From positions 1-56,188 of IMG/VR virus record IMGVR_UViG_3300030329_001842: DNA of 56,188 nt; one strand, 5' to 3'. Shown piece after piece: positions 14,227-23,730 of the stretch. Below the pieces are notes generated by a model. It had not been told where the DNA came from. It saw only the letters and a list, made by a program, of their open reading frames with translations, and searched no databases. The stretch is from a virus. Position 1 is the first letter of the stretch, and the number at the start of each line of letters is the position of its first letter. Made by a program: the position numbers and the translations under genes.

Positions 14227-17200
14227 ATGGCAGATAATAGAATTTACATCAAGCGTAGTGCAAAAGGTACAGACGTACCATCCAATACTGATTTAGAATT
14301 AGGTGAATTGGCAATTAATACGTATGATGGTAAATTATATGCCAAAAAAGATGACGGTAGTGCAAGTATCATAGAGATAGGAGCAAAAGGAGCTACTGGT
14401 ACTAAAGGACAAAAGGGAGAATTATCACCCGGACCGCAAGGACCTACAGGAGCTGATGGACCACAAGGTCCACAAGGAGTTGCTGGAGATAAGGGAGCTC
14501 AAGGACCTCAAGGAGCAGCTGGTCCACAAGGTATACAAGGTTCACAAGGAGTTGCTGGAGATAAGGGAGCTCAAGGTGCTACAGGTGCTCAAGGACCAAC
14601 AGGTGCTCAAGGACCACAAGGAGATGCTGGTCAAAAAGGTGCTACCGGTGCTCAAGGTACTCAAGGTGTTGCAGGAGATAAAGGTGCAACAGGAGCAGGT
14701 GGACCAACAGGACCTACAGGACCTCAAGGAGGAAAAGGAGAACCCGGTGTAGGTGCTAAAGGTGCTACTGGTGCTCAAGGACCTACAGGACCTCAAGGAC
14801 CTACAGGAAGTACAGGGCCACAAGGACCTGCTGGACCTACTGGACCAGCTGGAGATAAAGGTGGAACTGGACCTACAGGACCGCAAGGTAACGTAGGACC
14901 TCAAGGAAGCACAGGACCGCAAGGTACTCAAGGTACTCAAGGACCACAAGGTCAAAAAGGTGATACTGGAGCTGATGGAGCTACAGGTGCAAGAGCAGGT
15001 CTCTCATATGAAATAGAACTTGCTAATACTACAGACTCAGACCCCGGTTCAGGTAAACTTAAATTTAATAATTCTACACAAGCTAGTGCAACAGCAATAT
15101 ATATCAATGATTCTAGTAATGATGGTGCTAACGTAAGTTCATGGATAGATTCATGGGATAGTTACAATACTAATCAACCCGGTCATATCACTATATCTAA
15201 GTCAGCACATACTACTGGTACACACTACGTAGCAACTGCTGAACTTTCAACAATAACAGATGCTACTAATTATTGGAAATTAAATTTCGGTTCTTTATCT
15301 ATTTCTAACTCTTTTTCTGATGGTGATTTAGTTATATTAGAATTTCACAAAAGAGGTCAAAAAGGAGATACTGGAGACCAAGGAACTGCTGGAGATAAAG
15401 GTGACGCCGGTATTACAGGAGATAAAGGACAAAAGGGAGCTCAAGGTGCTCAAGGTGCTCAAGGAGCTCAAGGTGTTGCTGGAGATAAAGGTGGAACAGG
15501 TGCTCAAGGACCTCAGGGAACTCAAGGAGCTGGTGGACCTACAGGACCAACAGGAGCAGCTGGTGCTAAAGGAGCTACAGGTGCTCAAGGAACAGCTGGT
15601 ACTAAAGGACAAAAAGGAGCTACAGGAGCTCAAGGACCTCAGGGAGCTCAAGGTACTGCTGGAGACAAAGGTGCTACAGGTGCTCAAGGACCTCAGGGAG
15701 ATACAGGTGCAGGTGGACCAACAGGAGCGGCTGGAGATAAAGGAGCTACAGGTGCTACTGGACCTCAGGGACCACAAGGAACTGCTGGAGATAAAGGAGA
15801 TACAGGTGCTACAGGACCAACAGGACCACAAGGAACTGCTGGTGACAAAGGAGCTACAGGTGCTACAGGACCACAAGGTGCTACAGGACCTCAAGGTCCT
15901 CAAGGTGCTACAGGACCACAAGGAGATAAAGGAAGTAAAGGAGAAGCATCATTACCAGCTTCTACTTTCTTAATGCATGTAGATTTAACAGATACTACTA
16001 CTGCACCATCAACAAACGGAGAGATTGTTTTAAACCATGCTACATTAGGAAGTGTTACACAATTATCTATATACGAAGATGATGAGAGTGGTGGTACATT
16101 AGATGCAGTTCTAACAGATATGTTAGTAACTGGTAATAGAATTAAAATAGAAAAGAAAGATGATATAACCAAATGGGTTACTTTCGAAATGACTGGCAGC
16201 GGTGCTGATGTAGGTGATTACAGAACTGTTGCAGTCTCACATGAGGGCGGGGCAAGTGGTGCAGCTACTTCTTCTTTCTCAGATGAAGATGACGTTTATT
16301 TTTCCCTTTCAATGAAAGGTGATACAGGACCACAAGGACCTGTTGGACCACAAGGACCTACAGGACCTCAAGGACCACAAGGAGCTCAAGGACCACAAGG
16401 AGCGGCAGGAGATAAAGGTGCTCCCGGTGCTACAGGACCTCAAGGACCAACAGGAAGTACAGGACCAGATGGACCTACAGGAGCTGCTGGTGATAAGGGA
16501 GGAACTGGTGCTCAAGGACCTCAAGGAGCTCAAGGTGCTACAGGACCTACAGGACCTACAGGAGCAGCTGGTGCTAAAGGAGCTACAGGAGCTCAAGGAC
16601 CTCAAGGTGCTACAGGACCACAAGGAACAGCTGGTGACAAAGGTGCAACTGGTTCGACAGGACCAACAGGACCTCAAGGTACTGCTGGTGATAAAGGAGG
16701 AACTGGTGATACAGGAGCAACTGGACCTACAGGAGCAGCTGGTGCTAAAGGAGCTACAGGAGCTCAAGGACCTCAAGGTGCTACAGGACCACAAGGAACA
16801 GCTGGTGACAAAGGTGCAACTGGAACCACAGGACCTCAAGGACCACAAGGTGCTGTAGGACCTCAAGGACCTCAAGGTACTAAAGGTGCTACTGGTGACA
16901 CAGGACCTCAAGGACCTCAAGGACCTACAGGTAATCAAGGACCTCAAGGAGCTGAAGGTAACGTAGGACCTACAGGAAGTACAGGACCTCAAGGTACACG
17001 CGGTGGTGTAAAATACAAATATAGTTCTACCACCACAGAAGCTGACCCCGGACAAGGTTATTTTAGATTTGATAGTACAACTATAGGTAGTATTACTGAA
17101 ATGTATATTGATGACGCTGATGTTAACGGCGTTGATATGCAAACATGGATTAGAACATGGGATGATTCAGATTCTACGTCAGTTCATAAAGCAGTAATTC

Positions 17201-20200
17201 ATATTCATTCAGCTGATTCTTCTGATAACACATACTGTTCATTCTTAGTTAAAGGTGGTGTCAATATGACAGAAGAGTCTGGTTATTTCAAAATTGAAAA
17301 CCACACTACTGGTATGGGTGGTGCATTACCAACTAATGATGAAGATTGTGTAATATCAGTTTCTTATACTGGTTATACTGGACCTCAAGGAGCGGCTGGA
17401 CCAACAGGACCTCAAGGACCTACAGGAAGTACAGGACCTCAAGGTGCTAAAGGTGCTACTGGTGCTACAGGACCAACTGGACCACAAGGAGCAACAGGAC
17501 CACAAGGACCTCAAGGTGCTGCTGGAGATAAAGGAGGAACAGGTGCTCAAGGACCTACGGGACCTACAGGACCACAAGGTTCTACAGGACCTCAAGGTCT
17601 TGCAGGTGATAAAGGTGGAACAGGTGCTACTGGTGCAGCAGGAGATAAAGGTGCACCCGGTGCTACAGGACCACAAGGAACACAAGGTGCTGCTGGTGAC
17701 AAAGGAGGAACTGGTGATACAGGTGCAACTGGACCACAAGGTGCTACTGGTTCTAAAGGAGCTACTGGTGCTCAAGGACCAACTGGAACTACAGGACCTC
17801 AAGGACCACAAGGAGCAGCAGGAGATAAAGGTGCAACTGGAACTACAGGACCTCAAGGACCACAAGGAGATACAGGACCACAAGGAGCAGCAGGAGATAA
17901 AGGTGCTACAGGAGCTACTGGACCTCAAGGACCTCTTGGAGATAAAGGTTCAAAAGGAGGGACTGGTGCACAAGGAGCAGTAGGTGGTGTTAACTATACG
18001 TTTAGTACTACTACCACAGATGCTGACCCCGGTTCAGGTAATTTAAGATTTAATCATGGTACTATAGGGTCAGTTACTTCTATATACATAGATTTAGCAG
18101 ATACTAATGGTACAGACTTTACAGACTGGATTGATTCATTTGATGATACCGATAGTGGTACATTAACAATTAATTCAGCAGATTCTACAGATTCAACATT
18201 CTGTAATTTTACAGTAACGGCAGTAGTGTCTGCCACTGGTTACAGAAAATTAACATGTACCAATATTTCAGGTACATTACCAAGTAATAGTGAAAGTATA
18301 GTATTACAATTCTCATCATCTGGTAGTAAAGGAGCGCAAGGTTCCACTGGAGGTACAGGACCTCAAGGACCTCAAGGAACTGCTGGTGACAAAGGTGCAA
18401 CTGGTTCGACGGGACCAACTGGACCTACTGGACCAACAGGACCTCAAGGAACTGCCGGTGATAAAGGAGCACCCGGTGCTACAGGACCTCAAGGTTCTAC
18501 AGGACCTCAAGGACCTACAGGTGCTGCTGGTGACAAAGGTGGAACAGGAGCTCAAGGACCTCAAGGAAGTACAGGACCTCAAGGACCTACAGGAGCTGCT
18601 GGTGCTAAAGGAGCTACTGGTGCTCAAGGACCTACAGGAAGCACAGGACCAACAGGACCTCAAGGTTCTGCTGGAGACAAAGGTGGAACAGGTGCTCAAG
18701 GACCTCAAGGAGCTCAAGGTGCTCAAGGTGCTCAAGGAGCTGCTGGTGATAAAGGAGGAACTGGTGCCACTGGACCTCAAGGAGATGCAGGACCAACAGG
18801 ACCACAAGGAACTGCTGGTGATAAAGGTGCTCCCGGTGCTACAGGACCTACAGGACCACAAGGTACTGCTGGTGACAAAGGAGCTCCCGGTGCTACAGGA
18901 CCTACAGGACCACAAGGAAGTACAGGACCTCAAGGTGCTGCTGGAGACAAAGGAGGAACTGGTGCTACAGGACCAGATGGACCTGCTGGACCACAAGGAC
19001 CTACAGGAGCAGCTGGTGCTAAAGGAGCTACTGGTGCTGCTGGACCTACAGGACCAACAGGAAGTACAGGACCTACTGGACCACAAGGAAGTGCTGGTGA
19101 CAAAGGTGCAACTGGAAGCACAGGACCTCAAGGAGATGCAGGACCAACAGGACCACAAGGAAGTGCTGGAGACAAAGGTGCTCCCGGTGCTACAGGACCA
19201 CAAGGACCTACAGGAAGTACAGGACCAACAGGACCTCAAGGAGCTGCTGGAGACAAAGGAGGAACTGGTGCTCAAGGACCTCAAGGAGCTCAAGGAGCTC
19301 AAGGTGCTCAAGGTGCTGCCGGTGACAAAGGAGGTACAGGAGCTACAGGACCAGACGGACCTGCTGGACCAACTGGACCAACAGGAGCTGCTGGTGCAAA
19401 AGGTGCTACAGGAGCAGCTGGACCAACTGGACCTACTGGAAGTACAGGACCTCAAGGAAGTGCTGGTGACAAAGGTGCTACTGGAAGCACTGGACCTCAA
19501 GGACCTCAAGGAAGTGCTGGTGACAAAGGTGCTACTGGAAGCACTGGACCTCAAGGACCTCAAGGAAGTACAGGACCTCAAGGAAGTGCTGGTGACAAAG
19601 GTGCTCCCGGTGCTACAGGACCACAAGGACCTACAGGAAGTACAGGACCAACAGGACCTCAAGGAGCTGCTGGAGACAAAGGAGGAACTGGTGCTCAAGG
19701 ACCTCAAGGAAGTGCTGGACCTCAAGGACCTACTGGTAGTGCAGGACCAACAGGACCTACTGGTGGTGCAGGACCAAAAGGACCAACAGGAACACCTGCT
19801 GGACCACAATACGCTTATAACAACGCTGGTACCTCTGGTGCCACACAGAAAGGTGAAATGGCCTTTAACAATGCAACAAATGCAAACATTACAAACATTT
19901 ACGTTAACGAATATTCAGCAGACGATTCTTCTAACAGTATATCAAGCTGGTTAGCTGACTTAGGTAGTGGTGACCAAGAAGTAGATATAAGAATTGTCGA
20001 AGATGGTGTCCCATCTAATTTCTTAATTTTAAGAGCATCTGCAACAGCATGGTCAACATCTGTTTCAGGTGGACTTACAGAATACGCAATAGGATGTACA
20101 CATACAGCATCTACTGGTACAAGTATACCATTCTCAAACGGAGATACAGTTACATGTTCTTTCAACCCAGTAGGACAGAAAGGAGCAAAAGGACAGAAAG

Positions 20201-21159
20201 GTGCTGCTGGAGGCGGTGGCGGTGGAGGTTCTAAAGGACAGAAAGGACAAAAAGGTGCTACAGGTTCTCAAGGACCAACTGGAAGTACAGGACCTCAAGG
20301 AAGCACAGGACCAACTGGACCACAAGGTAGTGCTGGTGATAAAGGAGCAACTGGTGCTCAAGGACCTCAAGGAAGTACAGGACCAACAGGACCTGCTGGA
20401 GATAAAGGAGCTACTGGTGGTGGCGGTGGAGGTTCTAAAGGACAAAAAGGACAGAAAGGTGCTACAGGACCAACTGGACCTCAAGGACCTCAAGGAGACC
20501 CCGGAGACCCCGGTGGTGGAGGATGTCACTTCCCACCCGGTACTTGTTTTGCACCCGGTACACCAATTATGTTAGCTGATGGAACAACCAAAGCTATTGA
20601 AGAAATTGATGATGGTGAAGAAATATTAATTTATAATACAGAAACTGGTGAGTATGACGTAGAAGTACTTGAACATGGTTCCTACGCTACATACAGAAAC
20701 CACTTTGTAGATTTACACTTTGACGACGGTTCAAAGATTACCTCTACACATGAACACCCTTATTTGACAGCAGATAAAGAATGGGCTATTGTAGAGTTTG
20801 AAGAATGGATGAGAGAAAGATATCAACAAGATACAGTATTCAAAAATTTAAAACTTGAAAGTATATTAGGTATACCAACTGGTGCTAAAGGTATAGGACT
20901 TAAAGGTAAACAATTAGTACAAAAGAAAGTTGTAGATGTAGAAAAACACTGGTCAACTGGTGACAGACAGAATGCAGTATGGAATATTATAACTAAATCT
21001 AACAACTATGTTGTAGATGGTTTAATAGTAGGAACAGAAACAGATATGGATTGGGATGAGATTAATCTTTACGCTATAACTGAATATGGTATGTCATTAG
21101 AAGATATGTATCAAATGTTTGTTGATGAAGGAACACTTCCAGACAGGAGAGGTGAATAA
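14227..21159 (+). CDS. Giant collagen-like virion protein with C-terminal Hint domain
   Basis: At 2310 residues this is the largest gene in the window. Long uninterrupted runs of Gly-X-Y triplets ([18 protein letters not shown]) alternate with five related non-collagenous domains of about 115-125 residues, at about 258-377, 574-698, 927-1053, 1254-1368 and 1858-1983. Lysine recurs at the Y position ([12 protein letters not shown]), proline lies mainly at X, and only about ten Y-position prolines (GAP, GEP, GDP) occur. Two poly-glycine hinges are followed by KGQKGQKG. From Cys2107 ([14 protein letters not shown]) there is a Hint domain with block [11 protein letters not shown] and a late NYVVDGLIV strand, as in inteins and hedgehog proteins, so self-cleavage or ester formation at Cys2107 is likely. 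It would form triple-helical virion fibres. The hydroxylases and glycosyltransferases at 46771-50769 are its probable modifiers. Confidence 0.93.
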   Translation: MADNRIYIKRSAKGTDVPSNTDLELGELAINTYDGKLYAKKDDGSASIIEIGAKGATGTKGQKGELSPGPQGPTGADGPQGPQGVAGDKGAQGPQGAAGPQGIQGSQGVAGDKGAQGATGAQGPTGAQGPQGDAGQKGATGAQGTQGVAGDKGATGAGGPTGPTGPQGGKGEPGVGAKGATGAQGPTGPQGPTGSTGPQGPAGPTGPAGDKGGTGPTGPQGNVGPQGSTGPQGTQGTQGPQGQKGDTGADGATGARAGLSYEIELANTTDSDPGSGKLKFNNSTQASATAIYINDSSNDGANVSSWIDSWDSYNTNQPGHITISKSAHTTGTHYVATAELSTITDATNYWKLNFGSLSISNSFSDGDLVILEFHKRGQKGDTGDQGTAGDKGDAGITGDKGQKGAQGAQGAQGAQGVAGDKGGTGAQGPQGTQGAGGPTGPTGAAGAKGATGAQGTAGTKGQKGATGAQGPQGAQGTAGDKGATGAQGPQGDTGAGGPTGAAGDKGATGATGPQGPQGTAGDKGDTGATGPTGPQGTAGDKGATGATGPQGATGPQGPQGATGPQGDKGSKGEASLPASTFLMHVDLTDTTTAPSTNGEIVLNHATLGSVTQLSIYEDDESGGTLDAVLTDMLVTGNRIKIEKKDDITKWVTFEMTGSGADVGDYRTVAVSHEGGASGAATSSFSDEDDVYFSLSMKGDTGPQGPVGPQGPTGPQGPQGAQGPQGAAGDKGAPGATGPQGPTGSTGPDGPTGAAGDKGGTGAQGPQGAQGATGPTGPTGAAGAKGATGAQGPQGATGPQGTAGDKGATGSTGPTGPQGTAGDKGGTGDTGATGPTGAAGAKGATGAQGPQGATGPQGTAGDKGATGTTGPQGPQGAVGPQGPQGTKGATGDTGPQGPQGPTGNQGPQGAEGNVGPTGSTGPQGTRGGVKYKYSSTTTEADPGQGYFRFDSTTIGSITEMYIDDADVNGVDMQTWIRTWDDSDSTSVHKAVIHIHSADSSDNTYCSFLVKGGVNMTEESGYFKIENHTTGMGGALPTNDEDCVISVSYTGYTGPQGAAGPTGPQGPTGSTGPQGAKGATGATGPTGPQGATGPQGPQGAAGDKGGTGAQGPTGPTGPQGSTGPQGLAGDKGGTGATGAAGDKGAPGATGPQGTQGAAGDKGGTGDTGATGPQGATGSKGATGAQGPTGTTGPQGPQGAAGDKGATGTTGPQGPQGDTGPQGAAGDKGATGATGPQGPLGDKGSKGGTGAQGAVGGVNYTFSTTTTDADPGSGNLRFNHGTIGSVTSIYIDLADTNGTDFTDWIDSFDDTDSGTLTINSADSTDSTFCNFTVTAVVSATGYRKLTCTNISGTLPSNSESIVLQFSSSGSKGAQGSTGGTGPQGPQGTAGDKGATGSTGPTGPTGPTGPQGTAGDKGAPGATGPQGSTGPQGPTGAAGDKGGTGAQGPQGSTGPQGPTGAAGAKGATGAQGPTGSTGPTGPQGSAGDKGGTGAQGPQGAQGAQGAQGAAGDKGGTGATGPQGDAGPTGPQGTAGDKGAPGATGPTGPQGTAGDKGAPGATGPTGPQGSTGPQGAAGDKGGTGATGPDGPAGPQGPTGAAGAKGATGAAGPTGPTGSTGPTGPQGSAGDKGATGSTGPQGDAGPTGPQGSAGDKGAPGATGPQGPTGSTGPTGPQGAAGDKGGTGAQGPQGAQGAQGAQGAAGDKGGTGATGPDGPAGPTGPTGAAGAKGATGAAGPTGPTGSTGPQGSAGDKGATGSTGPQGPQGSAGDKGATGSTGPQGPQGSTGPQGSAGDKGAPGATGPQGPTGSTGPTGPQGAAGDKGGTGAQGPQGSAGPQGPTGSAGPTGPTGGAGPKGPTGTPAGPQYAYNNAGTSGATQKGEMAFNNATNANITNIYVNEYSADDSSNSISSWLADLGSGDQEVDIRIVEDGVPSNFLILRASATAWSTSVSGGLTEYAIGCTHTASTGTSIPFSNGDTVTCSFNPVGQKGAKGQKGAAGGGGGGGSKGQKGQKGATGSQGPTGSTGPQGSTGPTGPQGSAGDKGATGAQGPQGSTGPTGPAGDKGATGGGGGGSKGQKGQKGATGPTGPQGPQGDPGDPGGGGCHFPPGTCFAPGTPIMLADGTTKAIEEIDDGEEILIYNTETGEYDVEVLEHGSYATYRNHFVDLHFDDGSKITSTHEHPYLTADKEWAIVEFEEWMRERYQQDTVFKNLKLESILGIPTGAKGIGLKGKQLVQKKVVDVEKHWSTGDRQNAVWNIITKSNNYVVDGLIVGTETDMDWDEINLYAITEYGMSLEDMYQMFVDEGTLPDRRGE
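14359..20535 (+). repeat. Gly-X-Y coding repeat array
   Basis: The DNA coding for the collagen triplets is a degenerate 9- and 18-base repeat, with words such as GGACCTCAAGGA and GGTGACAAAGGA recurring throughout, interrupted by the five non-collagenous inserts. Long identical stretches (for example around 19441-19700) invite recombination and length variation. The repeat also creates long open frames in other registers and on the minus strand. Confidence 0.9.
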
Positions 21160-21368
21160 TGGACGATTGGGAAAGAGAAGAGTTACTTATCCGTATGGAT
21201 GAGAGAATAAAAACCATTTATAATAGAATGGATAAATTTGAAAATCTCTTCACTAATCACTTAGCACACCACGAAATGTGGGAGAATGATATTAAGACGT
21301 CTTTACAACGCTGGTTAGCTGTATTAGTTACAGCAGCTGGTGGAGCGGGCGCAATGGGGATGATGTAA
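21159..21368 (+). CDS. Small coiled-coil protein with C-terminal membrane segment
   Basis: The 69-residue protein has a charged coiled-coil part (LLIRMDERIKTIYNRMDKFENLF) and a short hydrophobic C-terminus (WLAVLVTAAGGAGAMGMM). This layout resembles the XhlA/hemolysin family associated with phage lysis. Its ATG overlaps the TAA of the collagen-like gene. The lysis role is only suggested by layout. Confidence 0.55.
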   Translation: MDDWEREELLIRMDERIKTIYNRMDKFENLFTNHLAHHEMWENDIKTSLQRWLAVLVTAAGGAGAMGMM

Positions 21369-21369
21369 A

Positions 21370-21840
21370 ATGGCAATAACAAGAGATTCGACAATGACGT
21401 TAGATACGTTAGGAACAAGAGTCAGATTACTGACAGGTATCGAAGCTGTAGAAGTAGACGATACTGATTTGTCGGTTCTCATGACAATGGCGATAGAATG
21501 GGTAGAAGAGCAGGAAGGTACTTCATTTACAGTGAATACCAATGATTTAGTAGACCAAGCAGTATGTTACTACACTTCATATTTATTATGTGTAGCACAG
21601 AACGGTATGGGAGTAGAAGATATGAAGATTGGAGATATCTTTATGTCTTTCACTAAGGAAGACCCATATGGTAAATTCTTAGACATGGCAAATGAAGCTT
21701 TGTTACAAAAGAATGCACTAAGTATTAAAACCTCTACCTATAATGCAGATTCAAGTCTTGGAGATATAGACTGGAAAAAGAATATTGATGGTTCAGGCAG
21801 TACATTAAATGTGCGCCAGAAACCCCGCAATATAGGATAG
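21370..21840 (+). CDS. Putative head-tail connector
   Basis: The 156-residue protein is mostly helical, with TLDTLGTRVRLLTGIEAVEVDDTDLSVLMTMAIEWVEEQEG at the N-terminus. This is the size and character of gp6-type adaptor proteins that bind under the portal. It is followed by further neck-type genes. The assignment is by context. Confidence 0.55.
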   Translation: MAITRDSTMTLDTLGTRVRLLTGIEAVEVDDTDLSVLMTMAIEWVEEQEGTSFTVNTNDLVDQAVCYYTSYLLCVAQNGMGVEDMKIGDIFMSFTKEDPYGKFLDMANEALLQKNALSIKTSTYNADSSLGDIDWKKNIDGSGSTLNVRQKPRNIG

Positions 21841-21844
21841 GTAT

Positions 21845-22825
21845 ATGGCACATAATGTTAAACTAGGTAGAGTAAACATGCCTAAACTTCTTAGGCAAAT
21901 GAGACATCGTACAAGTCAAGTACGTGACCTAGTTTTCATTAGAGACCCAATATATAGAAAGTCAACTAAAACAACTAAAGTAGGTGGCTCTGCATTAGCA
22001 GGTCCAGCTGTAAATTTTGGTTATGAACAAGATAGTTATGCAGCGCAATCTGCGGGCACTGATGCATCTTACCATGTAAACACACCAGAACTAGTTCTAC
22101 CGGGCCTTAAATGCCTCCAAAGCCCTATTGTTAGCCGTACTGGTGAATTAGAAAGAACAGGACATAGGATTACAGGAGCTTGTACATTCTATATGCCTTC
22201 ATTAGATTATATTTTAGCAATGGATAATTTTAGTGAAACAACTCAATTTAACGAGTTAGAATCCTTTGATAAATTAATTGATGTAGAAAGAATAATAGAA
22301 AAGATAGATGATTACTCAGCTACAGCTACTTCTCACACAGTTAAAACTTTCGCAGATAAAACAGCTGGTTATCAAATAGATAGGCTTCAATTTAAAATAA
22401 AGTCGGGCACTACATTAACGAAGATAGCTCTAAGTGGTAACGAAGGGGGCTCAACTAAGAGTCTTACATGGAGCGGTTCATTGGCTCTATCTAGCAGCGA
22501 GTATGTCACTATAGATGTACCTCTAAGAGATATAGCTGTTTCTGATAAAACATCAGTCTATAAAGATGGTGTTAGAACAGAACTTACAGCTGGCACAGAT
22601 AACACTATATTAGATATAGATAAGCTCTATGGTGCATCCACATATGATTTATTGAGCCTAGTGCTTACTACAAGCTCTGGCTTAGTAGAGCTTAAAGATA
22701 TAATATTATATAAAGAAGCTGAATGGAGAATAGATGGCATTAAAGAGTATAGAGATGAATATATGGAGATAGGTGCTGTAAGAGTAAGAGGAGAAAGAGG
22801 AAGTAGGAGGAGAACATATGGCTAA
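21845..22825 (+). CDS. Putative neck or structural protein, 326 aa
   Basis: The protein starts with a basic region (LLRQMRHRTSQVRDLVFIRDPIYRKS) and continues as a beta-rich domain with TLTKIALSGNEGGSTKSLTWSGSLALSSSEYVTIDVPL, resembling a jelly-roll-like virion domain, then ends in a very basic RVRGERGSRRRTYG. I do not recognise the family. Its position between the connector and tail terminator candidates points to a head-tail interface or whisker protein. The nuclease gene starts within its 3' end. Confidence 0.5.
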   Translation: MAHNVKLGRVNMPKLLRQMRHRTSQVRDLVFIRDPIYRKSTKTTKVGGSALAGPAVNFGYEQDSYAAQSAGTDASYHVNTPELVLPGLKCLQSPIVSRTGELERTGHRITGACTFYMPSLDYILAMDNFSETTQFNELESFDKLIDVERIIEKIDDYSATATSHTVKTFADKTAGYQIDRLQFKIKSGTTLTKIALSGNEGGSTKSLTWSGSLALSSSEYVTIDVPLRDIAVSDKTSVYKDGVRTELTAGTDNTILDIDKLYGASTYDLLSLVLTTSSGLVELKDIILYKEAEWRIDGIKEYRDEYMEIGAVRVRGERGSRRRTYG

Positions 22826-23219
22826 ATCGAATAATGTTTATACTCATGGATACAATTGTAAACTTGATAGAGTTGTAGATGGTGATACTTGTGATGCCAT
22901 GATTGATTTAGGTTTTAGCACATGGAAAAAAATAAGAATACGCTTTTACGGAGTAGATACTTGGGAAAGTAGAACCAGAGATAAAGAAGAAAAAAAGAAA
23001 GGTTTAGCTGCTAAAGCGTATGTTAAAGATTTATTAGAAAACTCAGATGATGGTAATTTTACTATTATATCACATGGTGTAGGAAAATATGGAAGATGTT
23101 TAGGTGAATTATTTGTTAAAGGACATGAAGAATCAGTTAACGAATTATTAAAAATAAATGGACATGCGTATGAATACCATGGTGGAACTAAAAAAGTATA
23201 TGGAGTAAAAGGAGATTAA
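22818..23219 (+). CDS. Thermonuclease (SNase) family protein
   Basis: The 133-residue protein has the staphylococcal nuclease fold signature: VVDGDTCDA with Asp21 and Asp23, IRFYGVDTWESRT with Arg42, Asp47 and Glu50, and GKYGRCLGEL with Arg93. It is close to the length of the catalytic domain alone and lacks a signal peptide. The family cleaves DNA and RNA with calcium. It lies inside the tail/neck gene run, so it might be virion-delivered to degrade host nucleic acid or be an accessory insertion. A strong GGAGGAG ribosome-binding site precedes the ATG. Confidence 0.92.
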   Translation: MAKSNNVYTHGYNCKLDRVVDGDTCDAMIDLGFSTWKKIRIRFYGVDTWESRTRDKEEKKKGLAAKAYVKDLLENSDDGNFTIISHGVGKYGRCLGELFVKGHEESVNELLKINGHAYEYHGGTKKVYGVKGD

Positions 23220-23220
23220 A

Positions 23221-23730
23221 ATGGCAAAGGATTATTTAAATGTAATAGAAAGAGCCCTAATAATGGGTGTAAGTGATAAAATAAATTCTGTAACAGATAC
23301 AGGTGATGACATATATTGTTATGGTCAGTTTCCTGAGACAGAAGAATTAAAGTTCCCAGCAGTTGTAGTACAACAAGTAGCTTCTGGTATAGAAGAGAAG
23401 TTTATGGGAGAAAAGATAACTTTCGGAGATTCAAACACATTATCTACAGGTGAAGCTTATGGTATAGGATTCATGATTCATCTGCTTATAGATAAAGATA
23501 CTAAAATAACAGTTGATAGCGTAGACTATAAACAAAGAAGATTATTAAATTGGTTAATGTTAAACGTAGCTAATGCACTTAATGATATAGACTGGGACGA
23601 TTATGAAGAGGAGGATTTAGAAATACTACAAAGAAATGTATTGGCTTGGAATGACGTAGGTCACATGCCACAAGTTCAATGGTATGGAGCCACCTGTCGT
23701 ATGTCAGTAGTATTCTTGAATAAGAGATAA
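23221..23730 (+). CDS. Putative tail terminator or neck protein
   Basis: The 169-residue alpha/beta protein has the order helix, strand (FPAVVVQQVASGIEEKF), strand (YGIGFMIHLLIDKD) and a long amphipathic helix (YKQRRLLNWLMLNVANALND), ending with a strand (YGATCRMSVVFLNKR). This is the general pattern of gpU-like tail terminators. It lies directly before the large virion protein and the tail tube genes. There is no direct motif. Confidence 0.5.
   Translation: MAKDYLNVIERALIMGVSDKINSVTDTGDDIYCYGQFPETEELKFPAVVVQQVASGIEEKFMGEKITFGDSNTLSTGEAYGIGFMIHLLIDKDTKITVDSVDYKQRRLLNWLMLNVANALNDIDWDDYEEEDLEILQRNVLAWNDVGHMPQVQWYGATCRMSVVFLNKR

Noticed and set aside
18316-19809. 497-residue minus-strand open frame, Ser/Cys/Thr-rich
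   Set aside because: It is the reverse register of the Gly-X-Y coding repeat; the periodic DNA keeps all frames open. There is no start signal, and the composition is absurdly biased.
18386-19954. 522-residue plus-strand frame rich in Lys/Leu/Gln/Asp
   Set aside because: Shifted register of the collagen repeat; several similar frames occur wherever the repeat is long, and none has a ribosome-binding site.
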